Shown: positions 11,693 through 22,390, numbered from the stretch's first letter. The stretch is 64,000 nucleotides of DNA from Molanna angustata (GCA_963576475.1 OY754967.1:28316595-28380594), one strand, 5' to 3'. Notes: generated by a model not told the origin, from the letters alone. Translations and numbers: made by a program.

Positions 11693-11885
11693 AGTTAAAA
11701 TATATAATAATAATAATGAACACTTCCTTGCACTCTGCGCAAGTGGCGAGTTTATTGCCGAATGGAAATTTCTTCCTACCAACCAGTGTTTCCAGCCCAG
11801 AGAAGCAATATTTGCGTGAGAAATAAATTTAAATAAATTTCTCCTCTGCTGGGAATCGAACCCAGGACGCCCGCACAAAAACCGA
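11693..11885 (-). mobile_element. SINE fragment with LINE-like 3' tail
   Basis: A minus-strand B box GGGTTCGATTCCC is preserved while the A box is lost by 5' truncation. The 3' half reads CTGGTTGGTAGGAAGAAATT then ATTCGGCAATAAACTCGCC. That is a diverged version of the LINE 3' signature at 3561 and 11420, as expected of SINEs that borrow LINE machinery. A TAT-rich tail ends the element. Confidence 0.65.
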
Positions 11886-12217
11886 AAGGCTTAGAAACAA
11901 AGGTGGGCTGATGAAGTTACAATTAGATATGTTGTTATTTTTATTTGTTATATTATGTAAAAAAATATTTATTGTACTTGCCCATTTTTTTAAATAAATA
12001 AGAAAATAAAATATTTACCAAATAATACATGAAATGAACTAAATTGAAATTTTATAAGAATTTTAGTGCGTTTTTAGAATTCAACCAAATGTTTTCATTG
12101 TCATCGTAGTAGATACATTTTTCTGGAAGTTTCTTAGAATTTTTATTCGTGTATTAGATAATATTTATTTGCGAGGAAGAGAGATGAAAAAAAGGTAATA
12201 AATATGAGTGAGCTTAC

Positions 12218-12394
12218 CTAAATGTGATTCTTGTTGAGGCATGTACTCCTGTAAATCTTGTATAATCCTTGTTATTTCTTGAGAGTCTTTTGTTATGCTA
12301 CACAGTTCTTCCTGATTGAAGTCTGGTGTTATCGTTTTGCACAGGAGTATTTGACTAATTACATTTCCTAAATTTGATGGTCCCGCCCTGTTTT
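12218..12394 (-). CDS. Probable internal exon of an unrecognised gene
   Basis: On the minus strand, a TTTTCTTTTCAG acceptor precedes 177 bp open in one frame only, ending at a TAG|GTAAGCT donor. The peptide is varied and protein-like: NRAGPSNLGNVISQILLCK near the start, then EELCSITKDSQEITRIIQDL and an end near EYMPQQESH. The C-terminal half looks helical. The exon is phase 1 at both ends. Its first codon can be completed by the last base of the exon at 27153-27289. Composition is unlike the surrounding AT-rich DNA. I do not recognise the family and cannot exclude a transposon exon. Confidence 0.55.
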
Positions 12395-13400
12395 CTGAAA
12401 AGAAAAATATACAGTTTTAAGAATCTCGAAATTATAGTTTGCGTCAATCAACTTGAGAATTTTCGTCGTTGTGGGGGAGCGGTTTGCACATATACCAAAC
12501 AAGCAAAAATCGTGATTTCTCAAGTAATTTGCCCAAAACTATAGGTACGTTATTCATCGTTTTCGTTCAAAAGTAATTTGGGTGGAATGTCAACTTGAGA
12601 GTAATAATTATAACTTATTAATATCCGAGATTGACATAATGATGGATTCAATTGATAATGGATATAATGTTTTAGAAATATATTTTTTATTTTTTTTGTT
12701 CTCATATTCTATTTGTCTACTTTTGATGTATTTTTTTATTGTGTATTCGTCTATATTTATATTATGTATTGTTATTGTTATCTATTTGGTACAACTTTTT
12801 TGTACCTACTTATAATATGGTTTGTATAAAATTGCATCCCCCTGCTCACGAACTGGAATGATAATATTTTATTTTTATTATGATTTAAATCTACTTTCAA
12901 TATAATTAAACAACGAAATGTGGAGAGTACCTAAATAAAAAACGTTCTTATATTTTGAACATTTTTTTGTGACTATATTTTTCTTATATTTTGCTTCCGA
13001 AATAGCGTTAATGCAACGCCAATTGCATCGTGCTTTCAATTCACATATAAATAATACAGTGTGATCTGATAAAATAGCCCAAATAACGTCGAATAACGAC
13101 TATAGGTCAATTAACATAATGCTTCAATTGAATTTACAAAACCAACTCTATTGTAACGGTATTGATATGTTTCCCCATGGAATTTACATTATACGTATCG
13201 TAATTATTTTGTCCTACCAGGGATAGAAATTAATTAGTTGGCTGTATGCTTTCAATGTTATTTTATATTGATTATAAAGCGGTTTACCCCAGCCCATTGT
13301 GTACTATGACGTTGTGATATTTGTTAATCAAATAAAACGTTTATTAAAGACCTAAATTATTTTGTTACAATAACAATAAAGGTTCATAAGGTAACTGTTA
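12395..13400. other. Intergenic or intronic; short dispersed repeat at 12435-12545
   Basis: Around 12435-12545 a sequence with ACTTGAGAATTTTCGTCGTT at one side and GATTTCTCAAGTAATTTGC at the other resembles 17535-17650 and, inverted, 27390-27450. This is a small dispersed repeat. The plus-strand frame at 12582-12815 is hydrophobic AT-derived translation, not a gene. Confidence 0.4.
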
Positions 13401-13411
13401 CTATAACACCA

Positions 13412-13755
13412 GGTACAATACAGGCGGTTAGGATCGTAATGGAGAAGCATAGACTGAATAAAGAAAACCTATACTTGGTAGACCTGGAAAAAGCGTTCGA
13501 CTGAGTTCCTCGAAGATTGGTATGGCAGGCTATGAGAGCGCAGAACATACCAGAGCAGTACATACACCTAGTGCAAGACATGTACAACAATATCCGCACT
13601 AGAGTCAAGAGTTTGGCAGGCCTGAGAAGTTGATTGGAGGTCAACGTTGGAGTACATCGGGGATCGGCACTTAGCCCGCTTTTATTCAACATGGTGATAG
13701 ATTATCTCACAAAAGATGTACAGGCGCCCCTGCCTTGGAGTCTGTTCATTTCGTT
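13412..13755 (+). pseudogene. Decayed LINE reverse transcriptase (RTE-like), core fragment
   Basis: In frame it reads RIVMEKHRLNKENLYLVDLE then KAFD-stop-VPR (RT motif A with the aspartate kept), NIPEQYIHLVQDMYNNIRTR, and VGVHRGSALSPLLFNMVIDY (motif B). Two stops interrupt it and the YADD/FADD motif is lost past 13755. The spelling of motifs A and B fits RTE-type or related insect LINEs. It has no 5' endonuclease and no 3' tail. Confidence 0.8.
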
Positions 13756-14012
13756 TTTGGGGGTTTAGTAAGAGCGATTTTTCTTATGTTTAGTAATAGG
13801 ATTTAACTTTGTGTCTTGTCATATTACAATACATTCATATTAAGTAGACCTTCACGCGTTTCTCTTAGTTAAAGCAAAAACAAATTCACAAAAAATTAAA
13901 AAAATATAGAAAATTAGTGATAATATTCTTATTTGTTTATTTTTAACATTATCTTTTTTTAATAAAAAAAATGAATATGTCCTTGTTAAACAAGTACATA
14001 TACATCTTCCTA

Positions 14013-15864
14013 TATTCTTCCGAGAGGAAAAGAAACTGCATAGACGCATAAAGAGGGAATACTTTAAAAACACCCTACAAGAAGCAGAAGATTAAAAAAA
14101 AACAATAATAACACTAGACAATTTTACAAGCATATCAATAATACAAGAAAGGAGTTTAAGCCCAGGATCTGTTTGTGCAAAAGTTCTGATGGCACAATTC
14201 TTTAGTGAAAAACAACTAATATTAAATATATGGGTTGAACATTTTAGTTATCTTCTGAACAATAATGTAGATGAACCCACTCACTATCCCTCCCTATCAG
14301 AGATAAATACAGTAGAGGACAACACACCACCTGTTACATATGCAGAAGTAGAACAGGCAATTGGAAGGTTAAAGAACCATAAAGTACCCGGATCTGATAA
14401 CATACCATCAGAACTATTTAAATATGTTGGGGAAAACCTAATTAAAATTATGCATGCGATGCATGTAAATATGGTCTGATGAACAACTGCCTGAGGAATG
14501 GTCCGAAAGCATCATATGTCCACTGCATAAAAAAGGAGATCAACTGCTCTGCTCGAATTACAGAGGGATAACACTTCTAAATACTTCTTATAAGGTGCTG
14601 TCCAACATTCTATTTAATAGACTTTTACCATATACAGAAGACTTAATTGGTAGTTACCAATGTGGATTCCGCCCACAGAAGTCCTGTATTGACCAGATTT
14701 TCACACTGCGCCAAATACTGGAAAAAACACAAGAATATAATATAGAAACCCATCACCTGTTTATAGACTTTAGGGCCGCTTATGACAGCATCAATAGGAG
14801 AAAATTATATAGTGCTATGAGAGAGCTCTCAATTCCCGAAAAGCTCATCCCCCTGGTTGAATTGACTATGTCCCATGTCCGGTGTAGAGTAAAAATACAA
14901 AACGACCTGTCAAACCAATTTGAAACAATTAACGGTCTCCGACAAGGTGACGCCCTAGCTTGCTTGCTCTTCAACATAGCCTTGGAGAAAGTTGCGCGTA
15001 ATTCCGGTGTCAATACTACTAGAACCATATTTCATAAATCCGTACAACTTTTAGCATATGCGGATGACATTGATATCGTATTCAGTAATAAGCCTGCTCT
15101 TGCGGAGGCCTTTACAGCCCTCAATACCGCCGCTAGGTCTGACAGTCAACGAACAAAAAACTAAATATCTGTTGTCACGCACTACTGTCCGTCATACTTC
15201 TCCGCCACCACCACTTGCAGTAGACAGCTACACCTTCGAATCAGTAGAGCAGTTCACGTACCTCGGTTCACTAATTACCAGTAAGAATAATATCAGTGAT
15301 GAAGTAAACAGAAGAATTGTTGCTGCTAACAGATGCTACTTTGGCCTATAGAGACACATGAAGTCCAGGTTGTTGTCGAGAAAGACAAAGCTAACACTAT
15401 TTAAAACTATTGTCAGACCAGTGTTGACATATTATGCCTCCGAGACCTGGACTCTAAAGTAAAGATGAGGACCAACTAAGCATTTTTGAAAGAAAGATCC
15501 TGCGGTGAATCTACGGAGTTGTCTATGAGGGTGGTGTGTGGAGAATCAGATACAATAATGAGCTCTACCAGCTTTATGATGATAAAGACGTTGGAGTATT
15601 TATAAGGATTGGGAGACTCAGATGGCTTGGACATGTGGAGAGGATGAGTGAGCAGCTGCCCGCCAGAAAAGTCCTTCACCATAGACCAGATGGTGTGAGG
15701 CGTAGGGGGAGACCCAAGTTGAGATGGATGGACTGCGTCCAGGGGGACCTGGACTCTTTGGACGTGGTCAATTGGAGACAAGGAGCCGCTGACAGATCAG
15801 AATGGCGAAGACTTCTTTTGGAAGCCAGGTCCCACCATGGGATGTGGAGTTGATGATGATGATG
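14013..15864 (+). pseudogene. 5'-truncated LINE with (GAT)n tail and 13-bp TSD
   Basis: A reverse-transcriptase polyprotein remnant in pieces. In order: AEVEQAIGRLKNHKVPGSDN; EEWSESIICPLHKKGD; an RT core with FIDFRAAYDSINR (motif A), INGLRQGDALACLLFNIALE (motif B) and LLAYADDIDIV (catalytic YADD); FTYLGSLITSKNNISDEV; and a C-terminal LRWLGHVERM plus GRPKLRWMDCV segment ending about 15853. At least five frameshifts or stops break it, for example near 14100, 14479, 15160 and 15350. The 3' end is a TGATGATGAT run. ATACATCTTCCTA at 14000-14012 and 15865-15877 is the target duplication, and the target is a family 3 SINE whose two halves flank it. Confidence 0.9.
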
Positions 15865-15984
15865 ATACATCTTCCTACGTTCCCTAAAATAAGCATAAAT
15901 GCTTGTTTATTTATCGTAACACTTTCACAATTTCTTCACTGAAAAAATCTAAAGTTAGCAAAGTACCTTTTTGGCTCGGTTAAA

Positions 15985-16215
15985 GTCATATTGGTAGTTA
16001 TTAACCAATATATGATTAAAAATAACAAAGTTGCACTTGGCTATTATCTAACAATTGAATACTGTTAACGTGTAGTTGGTTACCAATAGCAATGTAAAAA
16101 GTCATGTTGGTAGTTATTGACCTATACATGATTAAAAATAACAAAGTTGCACTTGGTTATTATTTGCGAATATAATACTGTTAGAATGAAGTTGCTTACC
16201 AATAGCAATGTACTT
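15985..16215. repeat. 116-bp tandem duplication
   Basis: GTCATATTGGTAGTTATT at 15985 recurs as GTCATGTTGGTAGTTATT at 16101. The intervening AACAAAGTTGCACTTGG and TTACCAATAGCAATGTA blocks are also repeated. The two copies have diverged by roughly a tenth. Confidence 0.85.
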
Positions 16216-16294
16216 GTTTAAATTTTACCGAGTAACAGGTACCTATACGGACATTTTGTATTTGGCATCTGTCAAATTTGACATTTTATACATA

Positions 16295-16440
16295 AAAATA
16301 TTAATATTTCTCAAATTTGACACGATATATTAAAAAAAATATTATATAAAGTATAATTCTCGCCAAATATGATATGTCACATTAAAAAATGATTAAGTAA
16401 AGTATAATACTCGTCAAATTAGACATGTGACACTGAAAAA
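16295..16440. repeat. Degenerate ~62-bp tandem repeat
   Basis: Two and a bit copies share CTCGCCAAAT/CTCGTCAAAT, then GACATGTGACA-like text, then a TTAAAAAAT stretch and AAGTATAAT. Divergence is substantial. Confidence 0.6.
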
Positions 16441-16869
16441 TAATTTAATTAAGTTGAATTAAGATGAGATATTCGTCAAAGATTATCATTATTATTCACA
16501 AATATCTTGTGTTAATTTGCTAATATTTACATTTGAGATGTAATGTAAAGATGTTTATACTATTTTGATGTTAAAGCTGGATGAATAATAAGAGACCATA
16601 ATGGGGCAATTAATGAATGTAAAGAATGTATTATGTCCAATTATGTCAAGATCATTGATTTGTCAAGATTGGTTTTGTGGTGTTTGGTTTTCTCTGCCCC
16701 AATATGGTTATTGTGTTTAGGTATGTATGTATTAGTTAATATAACTAATATAAATAACTCATAACTTCAATATTAGTTAATGTCAGTTTATAACATTCAC
16801 AAATAATAAAATAAATATCTACATAAATATGTAACATTAACATACACCCATTTGAAAAGTGTGAGTCAA

Positions 16870-17390
16870 TCGTTTGATATTGGATTGTTGTTTAATATTC
16901 ATGTTGATGCCATGCTGGGGAATGCATACAGAATATTAGGCTTTATATGTAGACTAACTATAGCCTACCCATACTATGACCATACACAAATTAAATAAAT
17001 AGATAATCATTGCACTATACTCTCAGCATCATTGAATATCAACTGCTCAACTGTCTGGTCACCTCACTATGATATTAACTAAAGAATATAAGGATTTCAA
17101 TGGAAATTCAGTGTGACACAATCAATTAACTTATTCTTTGGAATGAACAGCCTGTGCAGGAGGAGAGAGTTGGCCGTTCTGTTTGTGTTGCTTAAAATCA
17201 TAAACGGTTAACTTTATGTCCCAACGATATTAAACAAGTTATATTTTAACACAAATCCTAGAGTAACAAGAAGAAGGGTCAATATGTTATAAGTGTTATC
17301 AATATACATATTATTAATGTTAACAATGTAGTTTGTGTTAAAACCATAAGGGCTGAATAATCCTGATAGTGAACTATGATAGTAAAAAAA
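16870..17390 (+). pseudogene. Decayed C-terminal part of a CR1/Jockey-lineage LINE
   Basis: With frame changes it reads MLGNAYRILGFICRLTIAYP, TVWSPHYDIN, KFSVTQSINLFFGMNSLCRR, RELAVLFVLLKIING and LNKLYFNTNPRVTRRRVNM. This is the region after the RT fingers of LINEs like the one at 41101-43143 (compare its KMLGFIARLS and TPIWSPFYNIH). Several stops and no terminal tail: an old fragment. Confidence 0.7.
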
Positions 17391-17534
17391 AAAATATTTA
17401 TATTCAATGAACTTGTCTGCATACTATATATTTATCAAACCTCATTTAGACTGCAAATACATTTTCTCCATGTGAAAAAAAATAAAACAAAGTAAATATA
17501 CTTATATCAAAATAGAGTAAGTATACTATTGAGG

Positions 17535-17655
17535 GAATTACTTGAGAATTTTCATCGTGGATGGTTGCATATAGGTGTACAACCTAAGCAAAATACCCAA
17601 ATTGACGCTCTACGCAGCCCATGTGATTTCTCAAGTTATTTGCTTATAACTGTAG
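17535..17655. repeat. Short dispersed repeat with inverted ends
   Basis: ACTTGAGAATTTTCATCG at the left and GTGATTTCTCAAGTTATTTGC at the right form a partial inverted repeat about 95 bp apart. Related copies lie at 12435-12545 and, inverted, near 27390-27450. The overlapping plus-strand frame is incidental. Confidence 0.4.
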
Positions 17656-17796
17656 GCAGTGTGATAATGTATTCATTTTCACCATACTATGCAAGTCTAC
17701 TAGGACATGGCATACTATCCATAGTATGGTTGCAGATCTTTAGATAGGAACAACGCTTTTGTTATTAATACTTGCATGATAATATATTATATATAG

Positions 17797-18419
17797 CAGG
17801 GGTGGCCGACTTGATTAGATCCAAGATCTACTGTTTACTGAGGAAGCCCTGTGCGATCTACCAATTACATACTTCTTGAAATTTAAAATGAAACAGCATG
17901 GTTCAGTACACAATTAAGTAGTATTTTTTAAATTTTATTAAGAGGGAAAACATAAAACTGAAAATTATTCTTAGTAACTACTTGTATATTAGTGTGAGCA
18001 CTGCGTCTGAGCATCTTCCGTTAGATTAGCAAAATCAGGTTTGTAGTTGGAAATTGCTAACCTTAAAGAATCCAGTGTATGAGCGTCTGTCAAGCGAGAA
18101 CGGTGTTTATTTTTTGTTTGCTTTGAGTAGGAAAATGCTGACTCACATAAATATGTTGAACCAAAACACAAATGCAATATTGTTCAACACATTTCTTCAA
18201 ACATGGATATTTCTCGTTGGAAACCAATGCCCAGAAATCTAGATAAATAAAGTAACGTGACAACGTGAACGTAACGTGATGGGTGCAGCAGTTGGTGATT
18301 ACGTTGCGCAATCTGTTCTACGTATTTATGTATGTTTATATTTTTTGCCTTGCCACGATCGACTGGACTAATAGTCGCGATCGACAGATCGATCGCGATC
18401 AACCGGTTGGCCACCCCTG
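17797..18419. mobile_element. Internally deleted hAT transposon with 8-bp TSD
   Basis: Terminal inverted repeats are CAGGGGTGGCCGAC at the left and GTTGGCCACCCCTG at the right. ATATATAG flanks both ends (17789-17796 and 18420-18427), the 8-bp target duplication diagnostic of hAT elements. Inside, the minus strand keeps the end of the transposase (17989-18177). Most of the transposase is gone, so the copy is non-autonomous. Confidence 0.93.
17989..18177 (-). pseudogene. hAT transposase C-terminal dimerisation domain remnant
   Basis: The minus-strand peptide contains CFGSTYLCESAFSYSKQTKN, then KHRSRLTD and LRLAISNYKPDFANL. This is the hAT dimerisation motif (FGSTYLCE.AFS...K...RS.LTD.H...LR.A), close to the ZBED/SCAN-like transposase group. 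Upstream the frame is disrupted and no catalytic DDE region is present. It lies wholly inside the hAT element at 17797-18419. Confidence 0.88.
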
Positions 18420-18427
18420 ATATATAG

Positions 18428-18558
18428 TATTCTTTAATAAACTCAACATCTCTGCAATCTCTTCCAGCGCATTTAAGATAGCTGCTTCCTCTGGTTTCTA
18501 AATATTTTGATTGGCATGATGTGTCATTCGGAATATAAATAATATATGGATTTTTCAC
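18428..18558 (-). other. Short open segment with paired cysteines, unassigned
   Basis: Just outside the hAT right end, the minus strand reads YIPNDTSCQSKYLETRG then SSYLKCAGRDCRDVEFIK. The KC...DC spacing loosely recalls FLYWCH-type zinc fingers. No good splice acceptor is seen upstream (a stop precedes it) and the frame stops soon after the hAT target site. It may be a transposon or gene exon remnant, or chance. Confidence 0.25.
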
Positions 18559-18559
18559 T

Positions 18560-20085
18560 CAATTGTTATTTATAAAATGTTAAAAGACTATGGGTCGCCA
18601 TAGAAAGTGCTTGAAACAGTCGGGGTTGGCTGTTTCAAACCGTTGCAGCACGGATGTTTGCAGTTCCAGTGCAAAATTCTTGTTTACAAAACACTAACCG
18701 CTTGAGCAGTCGTAGCCAAAATGAGCAGTCGGATTGCGGTCGAATTTCGCCGTGTAGCTAAATTCTTAGATTAGTTGTGACAGCAATACACAACTTCTTC
18801 AATCTGACCACTACAATTGCTAGACTTTCTTTAGGAGAAATACTTTTTCTTATAACGGTGTCCGTTTCCTAATTTTTATTTCATTTTTTATTTCATAAAT
18901 AAATAAAATATGAAATAATATATTTAAAAAAATAAAAAGAACAAAATAAATAAAATTAAATATGAGTCAGTTCTTCATTGACATCAGTTAAAAAGATTTT
19001 GTTGTATTTTTCTGTAATGGATACAAAAGTGTGAAATATTCAGTATTTTCAATGTTGGATGTGCCCATGTAGGTCAGTTATTTTATAGTAGAATAAATAA
19101 TGTTTCCTCCTCGAAATCCATATTGCAACTGAATTAACGTTGACAGCGATTGTGTTGCAGTTGAGCACTGCTTCATACTAACGCAACATACTTTCTGAGT
19201 TAAGCAAGTTAGACAGCAAATTTTTTTGCAGATGTATACCTATTATTATTTTGATATGCTTGAACTGAATATTCATGATTTTTTCTTTCATTTGTCATTT
19301 TAATATTAAAAAAAATATCACACTGGCTAACTTGAAAAAATGCGTTTCATTAATTTTAAAACATATTAATTTCGTTGTATTTGGAGCCTGTCACAGGAAT
19401 GACTTGTATAGTATACTGATAATGATAAAACGATCCTAAAAGAACTACACTTTCATATTACAAAATTGTTTTTAAGAAAAAACCTCGGGAACGTAAAACT
19501 GTTATAGAAAATTAGGATCAATTTCTTAACATCATTTCTTGAATTAACACACTGAAAAATAAACAATTTCATTCAATAATAATGTTGACGAATATTGTAT
19601 TTAGTAAATTTTAAGGTTAGATTCTACGTTCTATTTGTGTATAAAGCGACATGTCAAATATTTACGTTTCGGTGGTTGATATTGGTGGAATGACCATATA
19701 TAAAAATGGTATTTCGTTTTAATATCTACTTATTCTCATGATGGAATACATTAACTACTTTATTTATTAAAATAATTGTTATTTCTTATTTTTTTACATA
19801 TGTTGCGTTTATTAAAAATATTCAGATGAATTTATTTACTGGAAAGAACTGAAATGTCTGAAATGATGTTGAAATTTTTTTTTGTTCTGGCAATAATATG
19901 TATTACGCGCAACCGTTTCGCTGTGGTCTTCTGTCTAGTTAGTGTGTTCTATGCTTCTGTCAAAACTCAAAACGACGTGTTTTCTTGTTCAAATATTTTT
20001 GTGTCTTGCTGTTTTGTTTTAAATTGTGTGGTGTAATGGTGTTATTTTTATTATTTAAAAATACCACATCAATGTTGTCAATGTT
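18560..20085. other. No recognised feature
   Basis: AT-rich. A plus-strand frame at 19854-20036 starts with a hydrophobic stretch, but the composition is what AT-rich DNA gives and nothing supports a gene. GTTTCAA-type short inverted motifs near 18605-18640 were not resolved into an element. Confidence 0.5.
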
Positions 20086-20090
20086 ATCAA

Positions 20091-20430
20091 ATGCCACATC
20101 AATGTTCTTGTGGTTCTACGGAATTAACGACAATATTGGAAAAATATAAATGGACACCCAGAAGAACCAATGTGTCAATTCTAGACGAGCTTAGGATCGA
20201 GGATCGTCTATCGACGATATGTTACAGACGTATCCTTCAATTCTTTGGACACATTGCCAGAAGGGAACCAGACTGCCTCGAGAAGCTTGTTGTGATGGGC
20301 AGCGTGGAGGGACGGGGTCTTCGGTGACTGGTGCTCTGCGTTCAGCCAAAAATAGATTGGCATGGAGGCGGGCCATACGTGTGGCGACAGACTACAGCCG
20401 CTATCCTCAGTCATGAGGAAAAGGACGAAT
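20091..20430 (+). pseudogene. LINE C-terminal fragment (FGHIARRE family)
   Basis: The peptide RRTNVSILDELRIEDRLSTI followed by LQFFGHIARREPDCLEKLVV is the C-terminal tail of insect LINE ORF2 proteins. A frameshift near 20325 moves the rest (LAWRRAIRVATDYSRYPQS) to another frame, ending at 20415. A GATGA-rich 3' end follows. Neighbouring LINE tails at 20726 and 21690 show this is an insertion hot spot. Confidence 0.75.
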
Positions 20431-20725
20431 GATGAAATGGTAAGTTGTACAGTGTGATATCATGCTATTAAATGAATTCAAAGTTGTAAGAAAATAACAG
20501 ATTAACGCTCGCTCTACATTTGTTTTTACAGAACTCATTTATGTGTCAACATCAATGGATACCGTCTCATCCCAGATAATACCCGCTTACGATTGTCCAC
20601 TCAAGTTCACCACTCTTTCCACATCCATCATAAGTAAGTTAAATAAAATATTTAATTGCAATAAATGTACCTATAGCAAACACTTGATGTATTACTTGCA
20701 AATACTTGATTTGTGGCAGGATAAG

Positions 20726-21090
20726 AAATGAGGACATTAGGAAATAATGTAAGATGAAGAAAGATATCAATAATAGAATGAAAGTGAACACATTGAGATG
20801 GTTTGTCCACATGGGAAGAATGAATGAGGAACGCCTGACGAAGAAAATAAACATTGCGGAGAGGAATGGAATGAAAGGTCGGGGCCGCCCAATAAAGGGA
20901 TGGCATGACCATGTAAACGATATTCTGAAAGACAGAAATGTTAGAAGTGTGAACAATAGACGAACATGTATGAGAATATGCATGAATGTTGACGAGGCGA
21001 TGAATGTATGCCAAGATAGAAAAATGTGGCATTCGGTTCTCTTTTCTGCCTATCCCGCAAGGGACCTGGCGTGATGGTATATTGTTGATG
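20726..21090 (+). pseudogene. LINE C-terminal fragment (GWHDHVND family)
   Basis: After NEDIR and a stop it reads MKVNTLRWFVHMGRMNEERL, TKKINIAER, GRGRPIKGWHDHVNDILKDR and a cysteine-containing CMNVDEAMNVCQDRKMWHSV segment, then AYPARDLA and a stop at 21074. GTGATGGTAT follows, the family's 3' end. The long minus-strand frames over the same bases are antisense shadows. It lacks all RT motifs. Confidence 0.8.
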
Positions 21091-21404
21091 TATTAACTAC
21101 TTAATGAACTGTGTATGTTTTCAGTTCCTGAACCTCGCTCGACGTTTGTCGCCCTATGTATCTACATTTCCATGTAATCCACAGGACGTTCCTCGAAAAG
21201 TAAGTTAAACAAAGTTTATATTTTATTTATTTATTTAAATATTGATTATAAAGGTGTAACACTATGGAATAGTGGAGAGTCATGATTTCACAATTTTTAA
21301 GCATATTTTTTACATCAATTACTCAACGGATATCATGTAGAGAGTGCACACTGAGTTTTTCATCATGATGTGTTTGTATGTATGGCGTAGGTACGGTGTA
21401 TGGA

Positions 21405-21612
21405 TACGGATATTCATATACCATACTTACAAGATACTGTAGATCTTCCATACTTACTGCTAACAGAACTTTATCGTCTGCATACATCAAATCTCGCACT
21501 ATAACAGTACTCAATTTTAACAAACTTATGGCTCTATAGTTTTTGCAGTCGAGCTTTGAGCCTTTACTTTAATACAAAGGTACCACGACTGCATTTCTCC
21601 ATGATGGTCTGA
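21405..21612 (-). pseudogene. LINE RT fragment with internal deletion
   Basis: In one frame the minus strand reads WRNAVVVPLY-stop-SKGSKLDC then KNYRAISLL (the pre-motif-A region). After only a few codons it continues VRDLMYADDKVLLAVSMEDL, the catalytic YADD block. The intervening motifs A and B, normally well over 100 residues, are missing. The copy therefore carries an in-frame internal deletion plus one stop. Confidence 0.75.
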
Positions 21613-21689
21613 TAGAAATTAAATGCATCATTGTTATTAAACATTTCTTGTTTCATTATAGAAGGAGGCAAGATGAAAAAACAACATGC

Positions 21690-21906
21690 AGCCAGAATTC
21701 AGTGGAGAGTCTTAAAGAGAGTCTTCCCCCGGGCCACAACGTGGAGTGACGTACGTGGAAGACACTAAACAGACTGAGGACGGGCGTTGGGAGAACATTG
21801 GATAACCTGTCTACATGGGGCTTCCTGCAACAGGGAATACCAACGACATGTGACTGTGGACAATAACAGACCACCGCACATCTGTACAGCTGCCCCTCGT
21901 TTACAT
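21690..21906 (+). pseudogene. LINE C-terminal zinc-knuckle fragment
   Basis: One frame gives TLNRLRTGVGRTLDNLSTWG, FLQQGIPTTCDCGQ-stop and QTTAHLYSCPSF. This C-x-C...H-x4-C end is found after the RT/RNase H region of many insect LINEs. It runs directly into an opposite-strand LINE fragment at about 21906. Confidence 0.7.
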
Positions 21907-22000
21907 GGTCGTGCCATCCTTTTCTAGGGCGCCCGCGACCTCTTATTCCGTTCCTGTCAGATTTGTATATTTTCTTCGTCAGGCGTTCTTCGTTCACTCG
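21906..22000 (-). pseudogene. LINE fragment (GWHDHVND family)
   Basis: The minus strand encodes VNEERLTKKIYKSDRNGIRG then RGRPRKGWHDHVNE. It is the same family as 20726-21090, in opposite orientation. Fused to the plus-strand zinc-knuckle fragment, it marks a rearranged junction. Confidence 0.7.
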
Positions 22001-22109
22001 CAAGAAAACAAATAATTGTTTGCGGAAACATATATCTTTAAAAAGACGTGTCCTGGTATTCAATCCAATCCGGGAATTGGCATACTATTGCATAGTGAAC
22101 CGGACACAA

Positions 22110-22390
22110 CAAGTTGTTTTGAAGGAAATCCATGTAATTTATACCATTAAGTGTTCAGCTAGTAGTATGGTCCCACGATAATATTGCCTATCACTCCTGC
22201 CCAAACATTGACTCTAAATTTTCTCTGAAAGTACACTAAACGGGCCACGCAGGATTCTCATTAGACCACATGCATATAAATTGTGAAGGTTTATAATCCC
22301 CTCGCTAGTAAATTTTGACTCGTTTATCCACAAAATTCTTTTTGAAAGGGTTGTATCGTCAATTTCAGCAATTTTTAGAAAAGGTAACTA
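22110..22390 (-). pseudogene. DDE transposase fragment (Tc1/mariner-like)
   Basis: Minus-strand frames read LWINESKFTSEGIINLHNLY, GLMRILRGPFSVLSEKI and, after a frame change, NVWAGVIGNIIVGPYY. This order (DES/DEA-FT..G..N.HN.., then R, then VNVW.G.IG..I.GP) matches a common insect DDE transposase family related to Tc1/mariner. One stop and at least one frameshift are present and no terminal repeats were found. Confidence 0.65.

Noticed and set aside
14780..15028. Minus-strand frames opposite the LINE at 14-15.8 kb, and similarly at 15476-15870, 20191-20414, 20639-21032, 45003-45275 and 59260-59716
   Set aside because: They are antisense shadows of LINE coding sequence on the other strand.
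15476..15781. Mos/mariner or host gene at the 15.5-kb frames
   Set aside because: The plus-strand GHVERM...GRPKLRWMD sequence is a LINE C-terminus, already included in the 14013-15864 element.
16591..16705. Inverted CCATAATGGGGCA / TGCCCCAATATGG pair as a small MITE
   Set aside because: Only about 13 of 18 positions mirror and there is no target duplication; too weak to call.
20532..21199. Two plus-strand splice-bounded segments as exons of one gene
   Set aside because: Their open frames are not phase-compatible with each other and they lie among LINE fragments; kept only as a remark.
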